DNA of 64,000 bases from Marivita sp003149565 (GCF_965216415.1 NZ_CBDCFU010000002.1), one strand, 5' to 3'. Shown: positions 26,144-34,355, counted from the stretch's first letter. Made by a program: numbers and translations. The notes: a model not told the origin generated them from the sequence alone.

Positions 26144-26667
26144 GACAGCGCCTCCGGTCCCGGATGGCGGTAGAGCATGTCTTCGCCCATATTCGGGTTG
26201 TCGTAGGTCCGCTCGTAGACTGCCCCCATGCGTTCGGCGAGGCGGATGGAGCGGGTATTGCCCGGCACGATGTTCGAGGTCAGCGTTGTAAAGCCGAGGT
26301 CTTCGTAGGCCCATTGGCGGGCACGACATGCAGCCTCATAGGCGATACCTTTGCCTTCGAAGCCGTCGAATACGACCCAACCGACTTCGGGTTCCGGCCA
26401 CCCGTCGGGGTTCCAGATGCCACTGATTCCGGCTGGCGTGCCGGTTGCTTTGTCCTCAATCGTGAAGTAGCCGTAGCCGTGCCAGTGCCAGTGGCCCACA
26501 TTGAGCGTGAACCAGCGCCACGAGTCCGAGCGGTTGGTATATCCACCAAAGCCTTGTGCGCGGGTGTCGTCCATCAGGAACGCGATCATCGCTTCGGCGT
26601 CGGCCTTTTGTGGGCCGCGCAGGATCAGGCGTTCGGTTTCAAGGACGGGTGCGTTCGTGAGGCTCAT
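26140..26667 (-). CDS. GNAT family N-acetyltransferase (tandem copy 2)
   Basis: A 175-residue RimJ/RimL-type protein with VLETERLILRGPQKADAEAM at the start, FEGKGIAYEAACRARQWA at the acetyl-CoA site and SNIVPGNTRSIRLAERMGAV near the end. A Trp/His-rich middle (WRWFTLNVGHWHWHGYGYF) lines the probable acceptor pocket and differs between the copies, so they may have different substrates. Overlaps of 4 nt join it to copies 1 and 3. Confidence 0.9.
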   Translation of the reverse strand: MSLTNAPVLETERLILRGPQKADAEAMIAFLMDDTRAQGFGGYTNRSDSWRWFTLNVGHWHWHGYGYFTIEDKATGTPAGISGIWNPDGWPEPEVGWVVFDGFEGKGIAYEAACRARQWAYEDLGFTTLTSNIVPGNTRSIRLAERMGAVYERTYDNPNMGEDMLYRHPGPEALS

Positions 26668-27203
26668 GCATAGGCCTCCGGGCTGCCGTCGATGTCCGGG
26701 CTGTGCCGGTAGACGACGGTTTCCTCGGGAGTTTCGCCGTCGGGCAGCGGGGCGTTCGCATCCAGAATAGCGCCAAGCCGTTCGGCCAGTGCGCGCGAGC
26801 GCACGTTTTCGGGGGTTATATAGCTGACAAGGGTGTCAAAGCCCTGTTCCCAAGCCCATCCAAGCGCAGCGGTCGCCGCTTCGGTCGCGTAGCCTTTGCC
26901 TTCGGCATTCTCAAACAATGTCCAGCCAATCTCGCGTTCCGGAAAATGCGGCGGTTGGGTGATGGCGACCTGACCGACAAACTCGCCCTCAGCCGTATCG
27001 ACGGCCCACGCCCCGTGACCCATCCAGTCCCACGCAACCACTTCGGACGAAAGCCCATAGAACAGGTGTGTCCTGTTCTTGGGAGCGCCCACGTAGGCGG
27101 CGCGCGGCGTCTGATAGAAGGCCCAGAAGGCTTCCATGTCGTCCATGCGATGTGGACGCAGACGCAACCGCGGCGTGGTTATGACGGGGGCTTCTCGCAT
27201 CAA
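26664..27203 (-). CDS. GNAT family N-acetyltransferase (tandem copy 1)
   Basis: A 179-residue RimJ/RimL-type protein: VITTPRLRLRPHRMDDMEAF, ENAEGKGYATEAATAALG and YITPENVRSRALAERLGAI are the conserved segments. It begins 3 nt after the ffh stop and overlaps copy 2 by 4 nt, so the array could be read through from ffh. Either of two adjacent Met codons may be the start. Confidence 0.9.
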   Translation of the reverse strand: MMREAPVITTPRLRLRPHRMDDMEAFWAFYQTPRAAYVGAPKNRTHLFYGLSSEVVAWDWMGHGAWAVDTAEGEFVGQVAITQPPHFPEREIGWTLFENAEGKGYATEAATAALGWAWEQGFDTLVSYITPENVRSRALAERLGAILDANAPLPDGETPEETVVYRHSPDIDGSPEAYA

Positions 27204-27206
27204 GAG

Positions 27207-28709
27207 TTACTTCTTCTTGCCGAACCCGCTGAGGCCCGGAGGCAGGCCCATGCCTCCGCCCATTCCGGGGAAGCCACCTTTGCGGCCCATCGCCTTGGCC
27301 GCCTGTTCCAGCGCTTTGGGGTCCATCTGGCTGGGGTCCATGCCCTCGGGCATGCCACCCTTGCCGAACATGCCTTTCATGGCCTGTTTCAGCATGCCGC
27401 CTTTGCCCATCTTGCCCATCTTCTTCATCATGTCGGACATCTGGCGCTGCATCTTGAGCAGCTTGTTGAGGTCGCTGACCTCCATGCCGGCGCCCGCCGC
27501 GATGCGCTTCTTCCGGCTGGCCTGAAGGATCTGCGGGTTGGCGCGCTCCTTCTTGGTCATGGAATTGATGAGCGCAATATGTTGGCGCAGCATGCGGTCA
27601 TCGATCCCTGCGCCATCCATCTGCTTTTGCATCTTCTGTGCGCCAGGCATCATGGCCAGCATGCCTTCCATGCCGCCCATTTTCATCATCTGTTCAAGCT
27701 GCATCTTGAGGTCGTTCATGTTGAACTGACCTTTCTGAAAGCGCTTCATCATGCGCTCGGCCTGTTCGACCTCAAGCGTTTCCTGCGCCTTTTCGACCAG
27801 CGCCACGATGTCGCCCATGCCAAGGATGCGGCCTGCAATCCGGTCCGGCTCAAAGGTTTCGAGCGCGTCCATCTTTTCGCCGAGACCAACAAAGCGGATC
27901 GGCTTGCCGGTCACCGCACGCATCGAGAGTGCCGCGCCGCCGCGGCCGTCGCCGTCCATCCGGGTCAGCACGACGCCGGAGATGCCGATGCGTTCGTCAA
28001 AGTTTTCGGCGGTATGTACCGCGTCCTGACCGGTCAGACCGTCGACCACCAGCAGCGTTTCGCGCGGGTTGGCGACATCGCGAACCGCTTCGACCTGGGC
28101 CATCAGTTCTTCGTCAATGGACAGACGGCCTGCGGTATCGAGCATGTAGACATCGTAACCGCCCAGCGACGCCTGTGTCTTGGCACGCTTGGCAATGGCG
28201 ACCGGATCCTCGCCCTTGACGATAGGCAGGGTATCGACGCCGATCTGAACGCCGAGGATCTGCAACTGCTCCATCGCTGCCGGGCGGTTCACGTCGAGCG
28301 AGGCCATCAGGACCTTTTTGCCGTCGCGCTCTTTCAGACGCTTGGCGATTTTGGCAGTGGTCGTCGTCTTACCGCCACCCTGCAGTCCGACCATGAGGAT
28401 CGGTGCGGGCGGATTGTCGATTTTGAGTTTGCCGGGGTCTTCATCGCCCGTCAGAACATGCTTGAGTTCGTCATGAACGATTTTTACGACCTGCTGGCCC
28501 GGCGTGATCGACTTGGTGACGGCCTGACCGGTTGCCTTGCTCTGCACGGCCTTGATGAAGTCACGCGCCACTGGCAGCGAGACGTCCGCCTCAAGTAGAG
28601 CCACACGAACTTCGCGCAGGGCGGTTTTGACGTCGTCCTCGGACAGCGCGCCCTGTTTGGTCAGCCGATCAAAGACGCTGCCTAGGCGGTCGGACAGATT
28701 TTCAAACAT
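27207..28709 (-). CDS. ffh: signal recognition particle protein Ffh
   Basis: The SRP54 GTPase that binds signal sequences and 4.5S RNA and targets inner-membrane proteins. It has 500 residues: an N domain (1-90), a G domain with P-loop GLQGGGKTTTTAK (about 106-118), DTAGRL and TRMDGDGRGGAAL, and a Met-rich M domain from about 300 (MMKRFQKGQFNMNDL, KKMGKMGKGGML) for signal-peptide binding. The C-terminal Gly/Met-rich tail is long but normal for alphaproteobacteria. Start MFENLSDRL is standard. The 4.5S RNA gene is not evident in the window. Confidence 0.97.
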   Translation of the reverse strand: MFENLSDRLGSVFDRLTKQGALSEDDVKTALREVRVALLEADVSLPVARDFIKAVQSKATGQAVTKSITPGQQVVKIVHDELKHVLTGDEDPGKLKIDNPPAPILMVGLQGGGKTTTTAKIAKRLKERDGKKVLMASLDVNRPAAMEQLQILGVQIGVDTLPIVKGEDPVAIAKRAKTQASLGGYDVYMLDTAGRLSIDEELMAQVEAVRDVANPRETLLVVDGLTGQDAVHTAENFDERIGISGVVLTRMDGDGRGGAALSMRAVTGKPIRFVGLGEKMDALETFEPDRIAGRILGMGDIVALVEKAQETLEVEQAERMMKRFQKGQFNMNDLKMQLEQMMKMGGMEGMLAMMPGAQKMQKQMDGAGIDDRMLRQHIALINSMTKKERANPQILQASRKKRIAAGAGMEVSDLNKLLKMQRQMSDMMKKMGKMGKGGMLKQAMKGMFGKGGMPEGMDPSQMDPKALEQAAKAMGRKGGFPGMGGGMGLPPGLSGFGKKK

Positions 28710-28781
28710 GGGCTTTCGCCTCCTTTGCCACTGGTTGCTCCCCCGATGTAAGGGCCAACGGCTCATATACCAAACGTCAAA

Positions 28782-28816
28782 CGCCCCCACGGGCGTAACA
28801 CGCTGGTGGGGGGCGA
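28782..28816 (-). other. large GC-rich hairpin between azoR and ffh
   Basis: An interrupted inverted repeat: CGCCCCCAC and GTGGGGGGCG enclose a second pair GCGT / ACGC. It lies 73 nt upstream of the ffh start and 104 nt downstream of azoR. On the minus strand it is followed by a moderately U-rich stretch (TTTGACGTTT), so it may terminate azoR or be part of the ffh leader. It does not match the 4.5S RNA tetraloop motif. Confidence 0.5.
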
Positions 28817-28919
28817 TCCCGGACATGGGTCCAAGGGACCGGAAAGTTAGACTTCCCGGAGTTGAATGGCGTTTAGGGCAAAGAGGCGCGCAGAGTCAAC
28901 CCACGCGCCTAGGCAAGCC

Positions 28920-29501
28920 TTAGGCCGCGATGGCCTCAAGCGCGGCTGTGGCTTTGGCATGCGAGGCGTCGGCGTCGATTGCAAGCTGATCCGCTGCAAC
29001 AAATTGCACGTCCGTGATGCCGATAAAGCCCAAAACGTGGCGCAGGTAGCCGCTGGCAAAGTCGATATCCGAGCCGATTTGTGTCCCACCAGAGGTTATC
29101 GCGACAATGGCGCGCTTTCCGGTCATCAAACCTTGCGGGCCGGCTTCGGAATACTTGAACGTGATCCCGGCGCGCGCCACGTGATCGACCCAGCTTTTGA
29201 GTGTGGCTGGAATGCCGAAGTTGTAAATCGGTGCGCCAATCACAAGGGTATCGGCCGACTTGATTTCTTCAATGAGGGTGTCTGAGAGTGCCAGCATTTG
29301 ACGATCTTCGTCGGTCCGTTGGTCTTCTGGCATCCAGTTTGCGGCAAGCCACGGCCCATCAATGGCCGGCATCCCGGTGCTCAGATCCCGGTGAATAACA
29401 GTCGCGGGCGCAAGGCGATCCACGATGCGTTTTGTGAGGGCGCGGCTTTCAGAGCCGTCGTAGCGAGCGGATGTATCAATCTGCAAAATGGTATTGGTCA
29501 C
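28920..29501 (-). CDS. azoR: FMN-dependent NADH:quinone/azo reductase AzoR
   Basis: A flavodoxin-fold reductase of about 193 residues. The family motifs ILQIDTSAR at the start, GAPIYNFGIPATLKSWVDHV (FMN-binding, about 90-109) and AITSGG are present. AzoR enzymes reduce quinones and azo dyes with two electrons and protect against electrophile stress. A GTG start preceded by GGAG at six nt was preferred; an ATG four codons upstream has no ribosome-binding site. It is divergent from a LysR regulator 114 nt away, the classic arrangement for LysR control. Confidence 0.9.
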   Translation of the reverse strand: MTNTILQIDTSARYDGSESRALTKRIVDRLAPATVIHRDLSTGMPAIDGPWLAANWMPEDQRTDEDRQMLALSDTLIEEIKSADTLVIGAPIYNFGIPATLKSWVDHVARAGITFKYSEAGPQGLMTGKRAIVAITSGGTQIGSDIDFASGYLRHVLGFIGITDVQFVAADQLAIDADASHAKATAALEAIAA

Positions 29502-29615
29502 AGGGGTCTCCATTCACGAACTTGTTTGTCTGTGGCAACTACTTAGGTATTGTCTCAGCGCACAAAATACGAAGAAGTGCGCATCAGATGTGAGCATTTG
29601 CACAGGAAGTGGATC

Positions 29616-30503
29616 ATGGAGCATTGGGATGAGGTACGCACTGCGTACCAAGTGGCACGACAAGGCACTGTCAGCGGCGCCGCCGAGGTTTTGGGCGTCC
29701 ACCATGCCACCGTTATTCGCCACATTGACGCGCTGGAGTCGCGGTTGGGCGTAAAACTGTTTCAGCGCCATGCGCGCGGTTACACGCCGACCGAATCCGG
29801 TGAAGATCTGGCGCGCGTGGCCCAAACCACCGAGGATCAGTTGCACCAACTTGTCGGACGTATCCGTGGTCGCGGTGCCGATGTCAGTGGTGATCTGATT
29901 GTGACATCGATCATCGAACTTTCCTCGTTCCTTGTGCCGGTGCTGACGGAATTTAAGGAGCACTATCCCGATGTTGTCGTCCGATACCTCACTGATGCCC
30001 GCGTGTTTCGGTTGGAGTATGGTGAGGCTCATGTTGCGATCCGTGCAGGCTCCGCTCCGGATGAACCCGACAATGTGGTGCAGCCGCTGACAAAGCTTAA
30101 GACCGGCCTCTACGCGTCGCAATCCTACGTCGACAGGAACGGGTTGCCGAAAGACGAAAGCGACTTGAAGGATCACGTGTTCGTCGCCAACGACAACCCG
30201 GACGGAAAAGCACCCTTTCAGCGGTGGCTTCGTTCCAAGGTGCCTTATGAGCGTGTTGTCTTTCGCGCAACCGACACACACAGCATGATCTCTGCGGTTA
30301 AGAGCGGTGCAGGTATCGGCTTCATGCCGGTGGCGCTTGGCTGTAGGGACGATGACTTGGTCGAAGTGATGCCGCCGCTCGAGGAATGGGCCGCGCCTTT
30401 ATGGCTGGTCACCCATGTCGACCTTCATCGTACGGCAAAGGTTCAGGCATTGCTCGCGCATCTTAAAGAGGCAGTTTCAGTCTTCGACGCCCCGTGTTCC
30501 TGA
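29616..30503 (+). CDS. LysR family transcriptional regulator
   Basis: A 295-residue regulator with an N-terminal winged helix-turn-helix (RTAYQVARQGTVSGAAEVLGV, about 7-27; HIDALESRLGVKLFQRH recognition region) and a substrate-binding-like domain (about 90-295). The SGAGIGFMPVAL segment is typical of effector domains. AGGAAG eight to nine nt upstream fixes the start; 22 upstream codons of the frame are unlike LysR proteins. It probably controls the divergent azoR. The downstream EamA gene starts 1 nt after its stop. Confidence 0.92.
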   Translation: MEHWDEVRTAYQVARQGTVSGAAEVLGVHHATVIRHIDALESRLGVKLFQRHARGYTPTESGEDLARVAQTTEDQLHQLVGRIRGRGADVSGDLIVTSIIELSSFLVPVLTEFKEHYPDVVVRYLTDARVFRLEYGEAHVAIRAGSAPDEPDNVVQPLTKLKTGLYASQSYVDRNGLPKDESDLKDHVFVANDNPDGKAPFQRWLRSKVPYERVVFRATDTHSMISAVKSGAGIGFMPVALGCRDDDLVEVMPPLEEWAAPLWLVTHVDLHRTAKVQALLAHLKEAVSVFDAPCS

Positions 30504-30504
30504 C

Positions 30505-31416
30505 ATGACCGAAGCGCGTCGCGGGCATTTGGCCATGTTGGCGTTCTCGGCGCTCGTCGCCGGGTCGTTTTCGCTTGGGTCAATGGCGGCCCCGCACATC
30601 GCACCGGACGCGCTAAACGCGGTGCGCTTCGTGATTGCAGCGGCCATTCTTGGTCTGGTCGTGTTTGCAACAGGAGGCATTGATCGGACTGCGTTCAAAG
30701 CCCCTTGGCGATATCCCTTCCTTGCAGTTTTCCTTGTCGCCTATTTTGTCCTGATGTTCGAAGGGTTGAAGACCGGAGCACCGGTTTCAATGGCTGCGGT
30801 GTTCACCCTGACGCCACTTTTAGCGGCTGGATTTGGCTGGTTGTTGCTGAAACAGGTTCTGACCGGTCGTATGGCGGCTGCCCTTGCGATTGGCGGGGTT
30901 GGCGCGCTTTGGGTGATCTTCCGGGCCGACTTTTCGGCTTTACTGGACTTCGAGATCGGACGGGGTGAGGTCATCTATTTCTTTGGATGCGTCGCACATG
31001 CAGCCTATGCGCCGCTGGTGCCAAGGCTCAACCGTGGGGAACGGCCGGCTGTGTTTACATTCGGTGTTCTTTTCGCGGGCGCTGTGCTTTTGCTGGTCGT
31101 TGGCTATCCGTCTTTGATCACAACCCGGTGGGCGGCGCTGCCATCAATTGTCTGGGTGACTATTGGGTATACCGCTGTTTTCGCGAGTGCACTGACCTTT
31201 TTCCTTTTACAATATGCCACTCTGCGCCTGCCGTCCGCCAAGGTCATGGCGTACACATATCTCACGCCGAGCTGGGTAATCCTTTGGGAAATGGCTTTAG
31301 GTCGGCCATTGCCCCCGGGCCTTATCCTCGTTGGAGTTGTCCTTACGATGGCTGCGCTTGGCCTCCTGTTGAAAGAAGACAGCCAAGTGCGCGGGCGCGT
31401 CGTGTCAAAAGGGTAG
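30505..31416 (+). CDS. EamA/DMT superfamily transporter
   Basis: A 303-residue inner-membrane protein with ten predicted helices in two EamA repeats (about 12-145 and 160-295). MSMAAVFTLTPLLAAGFGWLLL-type and SAKVMAYTYLTPSWVILWE segments sit at the ends of the repeats, as is usual for metabolite exporters. The substrate is unknown. It is coupled to the LysR gene and has a 12-nt tail-to-tail overlap with the TraB/GumN gene. Confidence 0.88.
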   Translation: MTEARRGHLAMLAFSALVAGSFSLGSMAAPHIAPDALNAVRFVIAAAILGLVVFATGGIDRTAFKAPWRYPFLAVFLVAYFVLMFEGLKTGAPVSMAAVFTLTPLLAAGFGWLLLKQVLTGRMAAALAIGGVGALWVIFRADFSALLDFEIGRGEVIYFFGCVAHAAYAPLVPRLNRGERPAVFTFGVLFAGAVLLLVVGYPSLITTRWAALPSIVWVTIGYTAVFASALTFFLLQYATLRLPSAKVMAYTYLTPSWVILWEMALGRPLPPGLILVGVVLTMAALGLLLKEDSQVRGRVVSKG

Positions 31417-32391
31417 CCTTTCCAAGGTAAAGCCTTCTGCCTCAAGCAGTGCCAGCACACCCTCCTTGCCCGGCAGATGCGCCGCGCCGAAGGCGGCCAC
31501 CACGGTATCGTGCGCTGCGATTGCTTCAAGCAGCACCGGAATCCATGCGCGGTTCCTGTCGATCAGCAGTTCTTTCTCCATCGTTTCGAAGATGTTTGCT
31601 GCGGTCTCAACGTGGATTGGACTGTAGCGTTCGGCAAGGAGTGCCGACATTCCCCACCCTTCCGCCGGTGCCTCGTCAAAATAGCTTGCCAGAAGGGTTG
31701 CGAATAGGTCTGCGTTGATCGCTGGATCGACCAGTGAAGAAAGCATCATGTCGATCTGCACGTTACGCGGTTGATCGGCGAAGGTGGTAAATATTGTCTC
31801 AACGTCTTCCAGAGCCGCGCGCGGTATGTCTTGGGCCGCCGCGATGTCTTCAATCAAGGCGTCCATGCCGCCGGAGGACAGGTCTTCGGACATTGCGCAG
31901 GGTGGAACGGCAAGCAGGACAGACACATACCAAGGCTGAAAGCGTGCTGCCATGAATGGCGGCAAGCCTCTTGCGCTTAAGGCGTCTGACATTTGTTCCC
32001 ATTGGTCCTCATCGAGCAGTTCTGGCAAGGTGGTGTCCTGCATCAGCAAAAGGCTCGGGTCAGTTGTCAGTCGCTCCTGCAGCGCAGTTTCGTCTTCTTT
32101 TGTCATTTCGAGCAAGACAAGGTCTGCCGCTTCAATCGTGGGCCTTAGGCGTTCAAGAGGCGCGTTCAGGCGGGGATCGGCAAGGTGCATCGTCCCGATC
32201 AAATGGAGTACTTCATCGCCTCGGGTCGCGCGCCAATGATTTCCTTCGGCATAGGGTGTGCCGTCTAGGGCGGATTGCAGTCGCGCCTGCTCCTCTGGGC
32301 CGAGCGTTGCGCGCAAGTCATTGCCAGAGCATGCCGCCAAAACAGGTTGGGCCACCCAAAAAGAGCATAGGAATATCAAGACGCGGAGCAT
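31405..32391 (-). CDS. TraB/GumN family secreted protein
   Basis: A 328-residue protein with a Sec signal peptide (MLRVLIFLCSFWVAQPVLA). Two family motifs are visible: HLIGTMHLADPR (about 64-75) and AAFGAAHLPGKEG near the C-terminus, with the Gly-x-x-His pairs proposed as metal sites in the Tiki/TraB clan. Some clan members are metalloproteases; bacterial members are mostly uncharacterised. An ATG upstream by 11 codons is less likely because it would bury the signal peptide. It is divergent from the DUF2161 gene. Confidence 0.82.
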   Translation of the reverse strand: MLRVLIFLCSFWVAQPVLAACSGNDLRATLGPEEQARLQSALDGTPYAEGNHWRATRGDEVLHLIGTMHLADPRLNAPLERLRPTIEAADLVLLEMTKEDETALQERLTTDPSLLLMQDTTLPELLDEDQWEQMSDALSARGLPPFMAARFQPWYVSVLLAVPPCAMSEDLSSGGMDALIEDIAAAQDIPRAALEDVETIFTTFADQPRNVQIDMMLSSLVDPAINADLFATLLASYFDEAPAEGWGMSALLAERYSPIHVETAANIFETMEKELLIDRNRAWIPVLLEAIAAHDTVVAAFGAAHLPGKEGVLALLEAEGFTLERLPF

Positions 32392-32474
32392 GTCGGGCTG
32401 TCCTTCTGCACGTAAGCTCCGCAAAGCTAGGTGCTATACTTGTCAGCAGCAAGCCGGTCGCGCATTGATACAGG

Positions 32475-33140
32475 ATGGAGCGTGAAGCCGATCTTTATCC
32501 GCATGTGAAGGCCTACCTCGAGGCGCAGGGCTATACCGTCAAGGGTGAGGTCGGTGCTGTTGATCTGGTTGCAATTCGTGGTGACGAAGATCCCCTCATT
32601 GTCGAGTTGAAGCTCAGGCTAAACCTGACCCTGTATCACCAGGCTGTCACTCGGCTTCGGTTGACGGATCTTGTCTATATCGCAGTTCTCAAACCCACTG
32701 GGCGTAACGCAAGAAGGGCTTTGCGCGAGAATCGCATACTGTGCCGTCGATTGGGTTTGGGGTTCCTTACGGTGCGGAACGACGGCGTTGTCGAAGTGCA
32801 TTGCGACCCGGCACCGTACGCACCGCGCAAGACCAAATCCAAACGTGAGAAGCTTCTGCGTGAGTTCCACCGTCTGGAGGGAGACCCAAATGCGGGCGGA
32901 GCCACGCGGCATGGGATCGTGACAGCTTACCGGCAAGATGCGCTGCGCTGTGCGATGTATCTCGCGGAAGCGGGTGCAGAGAAAGGTGCGATTGTCGCCA
33001 AGGCGACGGGTGTTCCAAACGCAACAACGCTGATGCGGGATAACCATTATGGCTGGTTCCGTAGGGTGGATACGGGCGTCTACGATTTGGCGCCCGAGGG
33101 TCGACAGGGTTTGGCCGATTGGGGGGACAGCCTGAGCTAA
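32475..33140 (+). CDS. DUF2161 protein with PD-(D/E)XK nuclease-like core
   Basis: A 221-residue protein. The N-terminal part has the spacing of a PD-(D/E)XK nuclease core: VKGEVGAVDLVAI (Asp30) and LIVELKLRLNL (Glu44, Lys46). A basic linker (PRKTKSKREKLLREF) and a helical, possibly winged-helix C-terminal domain (VTAYRQDALRCAMYLAEAGAEKGAIVAKATGV) follow. The family is named DUF2161 (putative phosphodiesterase) and has no proven role. It is not next to a restriction or phage gene. ATG start at the end of a short divergent gap. Confidence 0.72.
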   Translation: MEREADLYPHVKAYLEAQGYTVKGEVGAVDLVAIRGDEDPLIVELKLRLNLTLYHQAVTRLRLTDLVYIAVLKPTGRNARRALRENRILCRRLGLGFLTVRNDGVVEVHCDPAPYAPRKTKSKREKLLREFHRLEGDPNAGGATRHGIVTAYRQDALRCAMYLAEAGAEKGAIVAKATGVPNATTLMRDNHYGWFRRVDTGVYDLAPEGRQGLADWGDSLS

Positions 33141-33143
33141 GCT

Positions 33144-33194
33144 CACAATTTGCGCATAATTATTGTGCGAGCGCAAAATAATTATGCAATTGTG
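33144..33194. promoter_or_regulatory. long AT-rich inverted repeat upstream of the ABC transporter operon
   Basis: CACAATT + GCATAATTATT on the left mirrors AATAATTATGC + AATTGTG on the right, around a 12-nt GC-rich centre; only three bases (TGC, 33151-33153) break the symmetry. It starts 4 nt after the DUF2161 stop and lies about 100 nt before the binding-protein gene. It is far more AT-rich than its surroundings and suits an operator for a dimeric regulator, or a cruciform or terminator-like hairpin. Confidence 0.6.
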
Positions 33195-33291
33195 CTTTGG
33201 GGCGGCATCGCAAAGCACAGAAAGGGTTGCTTTGCGTTTTGTTCGTCCAGGACCTGACGCAGGTTGACGCCGGTAAAATGGGGATACGCAC

Positions 33292-34299
33292 ATGCTGAAA
33301 AAGACTCTCGCGGCTTTTGCTGCAACCTTGAGCCTGACTGGGGCTGCTTTCGCGCAAACGGATGTACCGTTTGCTCTCGACTGGAAATTCGAGGGGCCGG
33401 CAGCGCCGTATTTCGTCGCCATCGACAAAGGTCACTTCGGGGCCGCCGATCTATCGGTTGAGATCTCGGCCGGACAGGGATCGCTCGACGCCATTCCGAA
33501 GGTCGCCACTGGGGCATTTCCGGTGGGCTTCGCGGACATCAATTCTTTGATCAAGTTCCTCGATCAAAACCCAGGCGCGCCCGTGATCGCAGCCATGATG
33601 ATTTACGACAAGCCGCCATTTGCCATCATCGGCCGTAAGTCGCTTGGCGTCGAAACTCCGAAGGATCTTGAGGGCCGCGTTCTTGGCGCACCGCCCCCCG
33701 ATGGCGCTTGGGCCCAGTTCCCGGCCTTTGCCATTGCCAACGATCTTGACGTCGATGCAATCACGGTTGAACCCGTCGGTTTCCCGACGCGAGAGCCGAT
33801 GCTTGCCGAAGGCAACGTCGCTGCCGTTACGGGGTTTTCGTTTTCATCGTACTTGAACCTCGTGCGTCTTGGCGTTCCCGAGGACGATATTTCCACCATT
33901 CTGATGGCGGATTACGGCCTTGCTCTCTATGGAAACGCGGTCATCGTGAACACCGATTACGCGTCTGAGAACCCGGAGATCATCAAAGGCTTCCTCGGGG
34001 CAATCGCGGCCGGATGGAAAGATGCCATTGCTGATCCCGAAGCGGCTATCGCCAGCCTGATCGAACGCAACCCGGCTGCCGATGCCGACCTCGAGGAGCG
34101 CCGCTTGCAACTTGCCATCGACGCCAATGTTGCAACCGACTATGCGATGGAAAATGGCATTGGCGGCATCGACGCGGAACGTATGGCGCAGGCGCTTGAA
34201 CAGATTGCGCAGACCTATGAATTCCAGAACGCTCCGGACGCCAGCCTCTACTTCACGGATGCCTATCTGCCCGATGCTTCCGAGCGTATGCTGAAGTAA
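33292..34299 (+). CDS. ABC transporter substrate-binding protein (NMT1/SsuA type)
   Basis: A 335-residue periplasmic binding protein. The signal peptide is MLKKTLAAFAATLSLTGAAFA, cleaved before QTDVPF. The NMT1/ThiY-SsuA fold shows in ALDWKFEGPAAPYFVAIDKGHF (start of lobe 1), PKVATGAFPVGFADINSLI and the hinge around NAVIVNTDYASENPEIIKGF. Substrates of this group include taurine, sulfonates, nitrate and thiamine or riboflavin precursors; none can be chosen here. ATPase and permease follow on the same strand. Confidence 0.88.
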   Translation: MLKKTLAAFAATLSLTGAAFAQTDVPFALDWKFEGPAAPYFVAIDKGHFGAADLSVEISAGQGSLDAIPKVATGAFPVGFADINSLIKFLDQNPGAPVIAAMMIYDKPPFAIIGRKSLGVETPKDLEGRVLGAPPPDGAWAQFPAFAIANDLDVDAITVEPVGFPTREPMLAEGNVAAVTGFSFSSYLNLVRLGVPEDDISTILMADYGLALYGNAVIVNTDYASENPEIIKGFLGAIAAGWKDAIADPEAAIASLIERNPAADADLEERRLQLAIDANVATDYAMENGIGGIDAERMAQALEQIAQTYEFQNAPDASLYFTDAYLPDASERMLK

Positions 34300-34313
34300 T
34301 TTGCTAAGACGGT

Positions 34314-34334
34314 CTGGCCGAGTCATTCGGCCAG
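34314..34334 (+). other. hairpin between binding-protein and ATPase genes
   Basis: CTGGCCGA / TCGGCCAG with a 5-nt loop and no U-run, in the 56-nt gap. Such hairpins stabilise the 3' end of the binding-protein mRNA so that it is made in excess over the membrane components; here that role is inferred from position. Confidence 0.55.
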
Positions 34335-34355
34335 CCCACAAGACAGGCGGTCGAC

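Noticed and set aside
25021..27203. GNAT genes as toxin-antitoxin modules
   Set aside because: No small DUF1778-type antitoxin gene accompanies them, and their sequences are RimJ/RimL-like.
26703..28598. A 631-codon plus-strand open frame opposite ffh and GNAT copy 1
   Set aside because: It is antisense to well-supported genes, very His- and Gln-rich, and has no recognisable motif; it is the usual long shadow frame in GC-rich DNA.
28740..28870. Possible 4.5S (SRP) RNA next to ffh
   Set aside because: The hairpin there does not show the conserved GGAA tetraloop and internal-loop sequence of SRP RNA.
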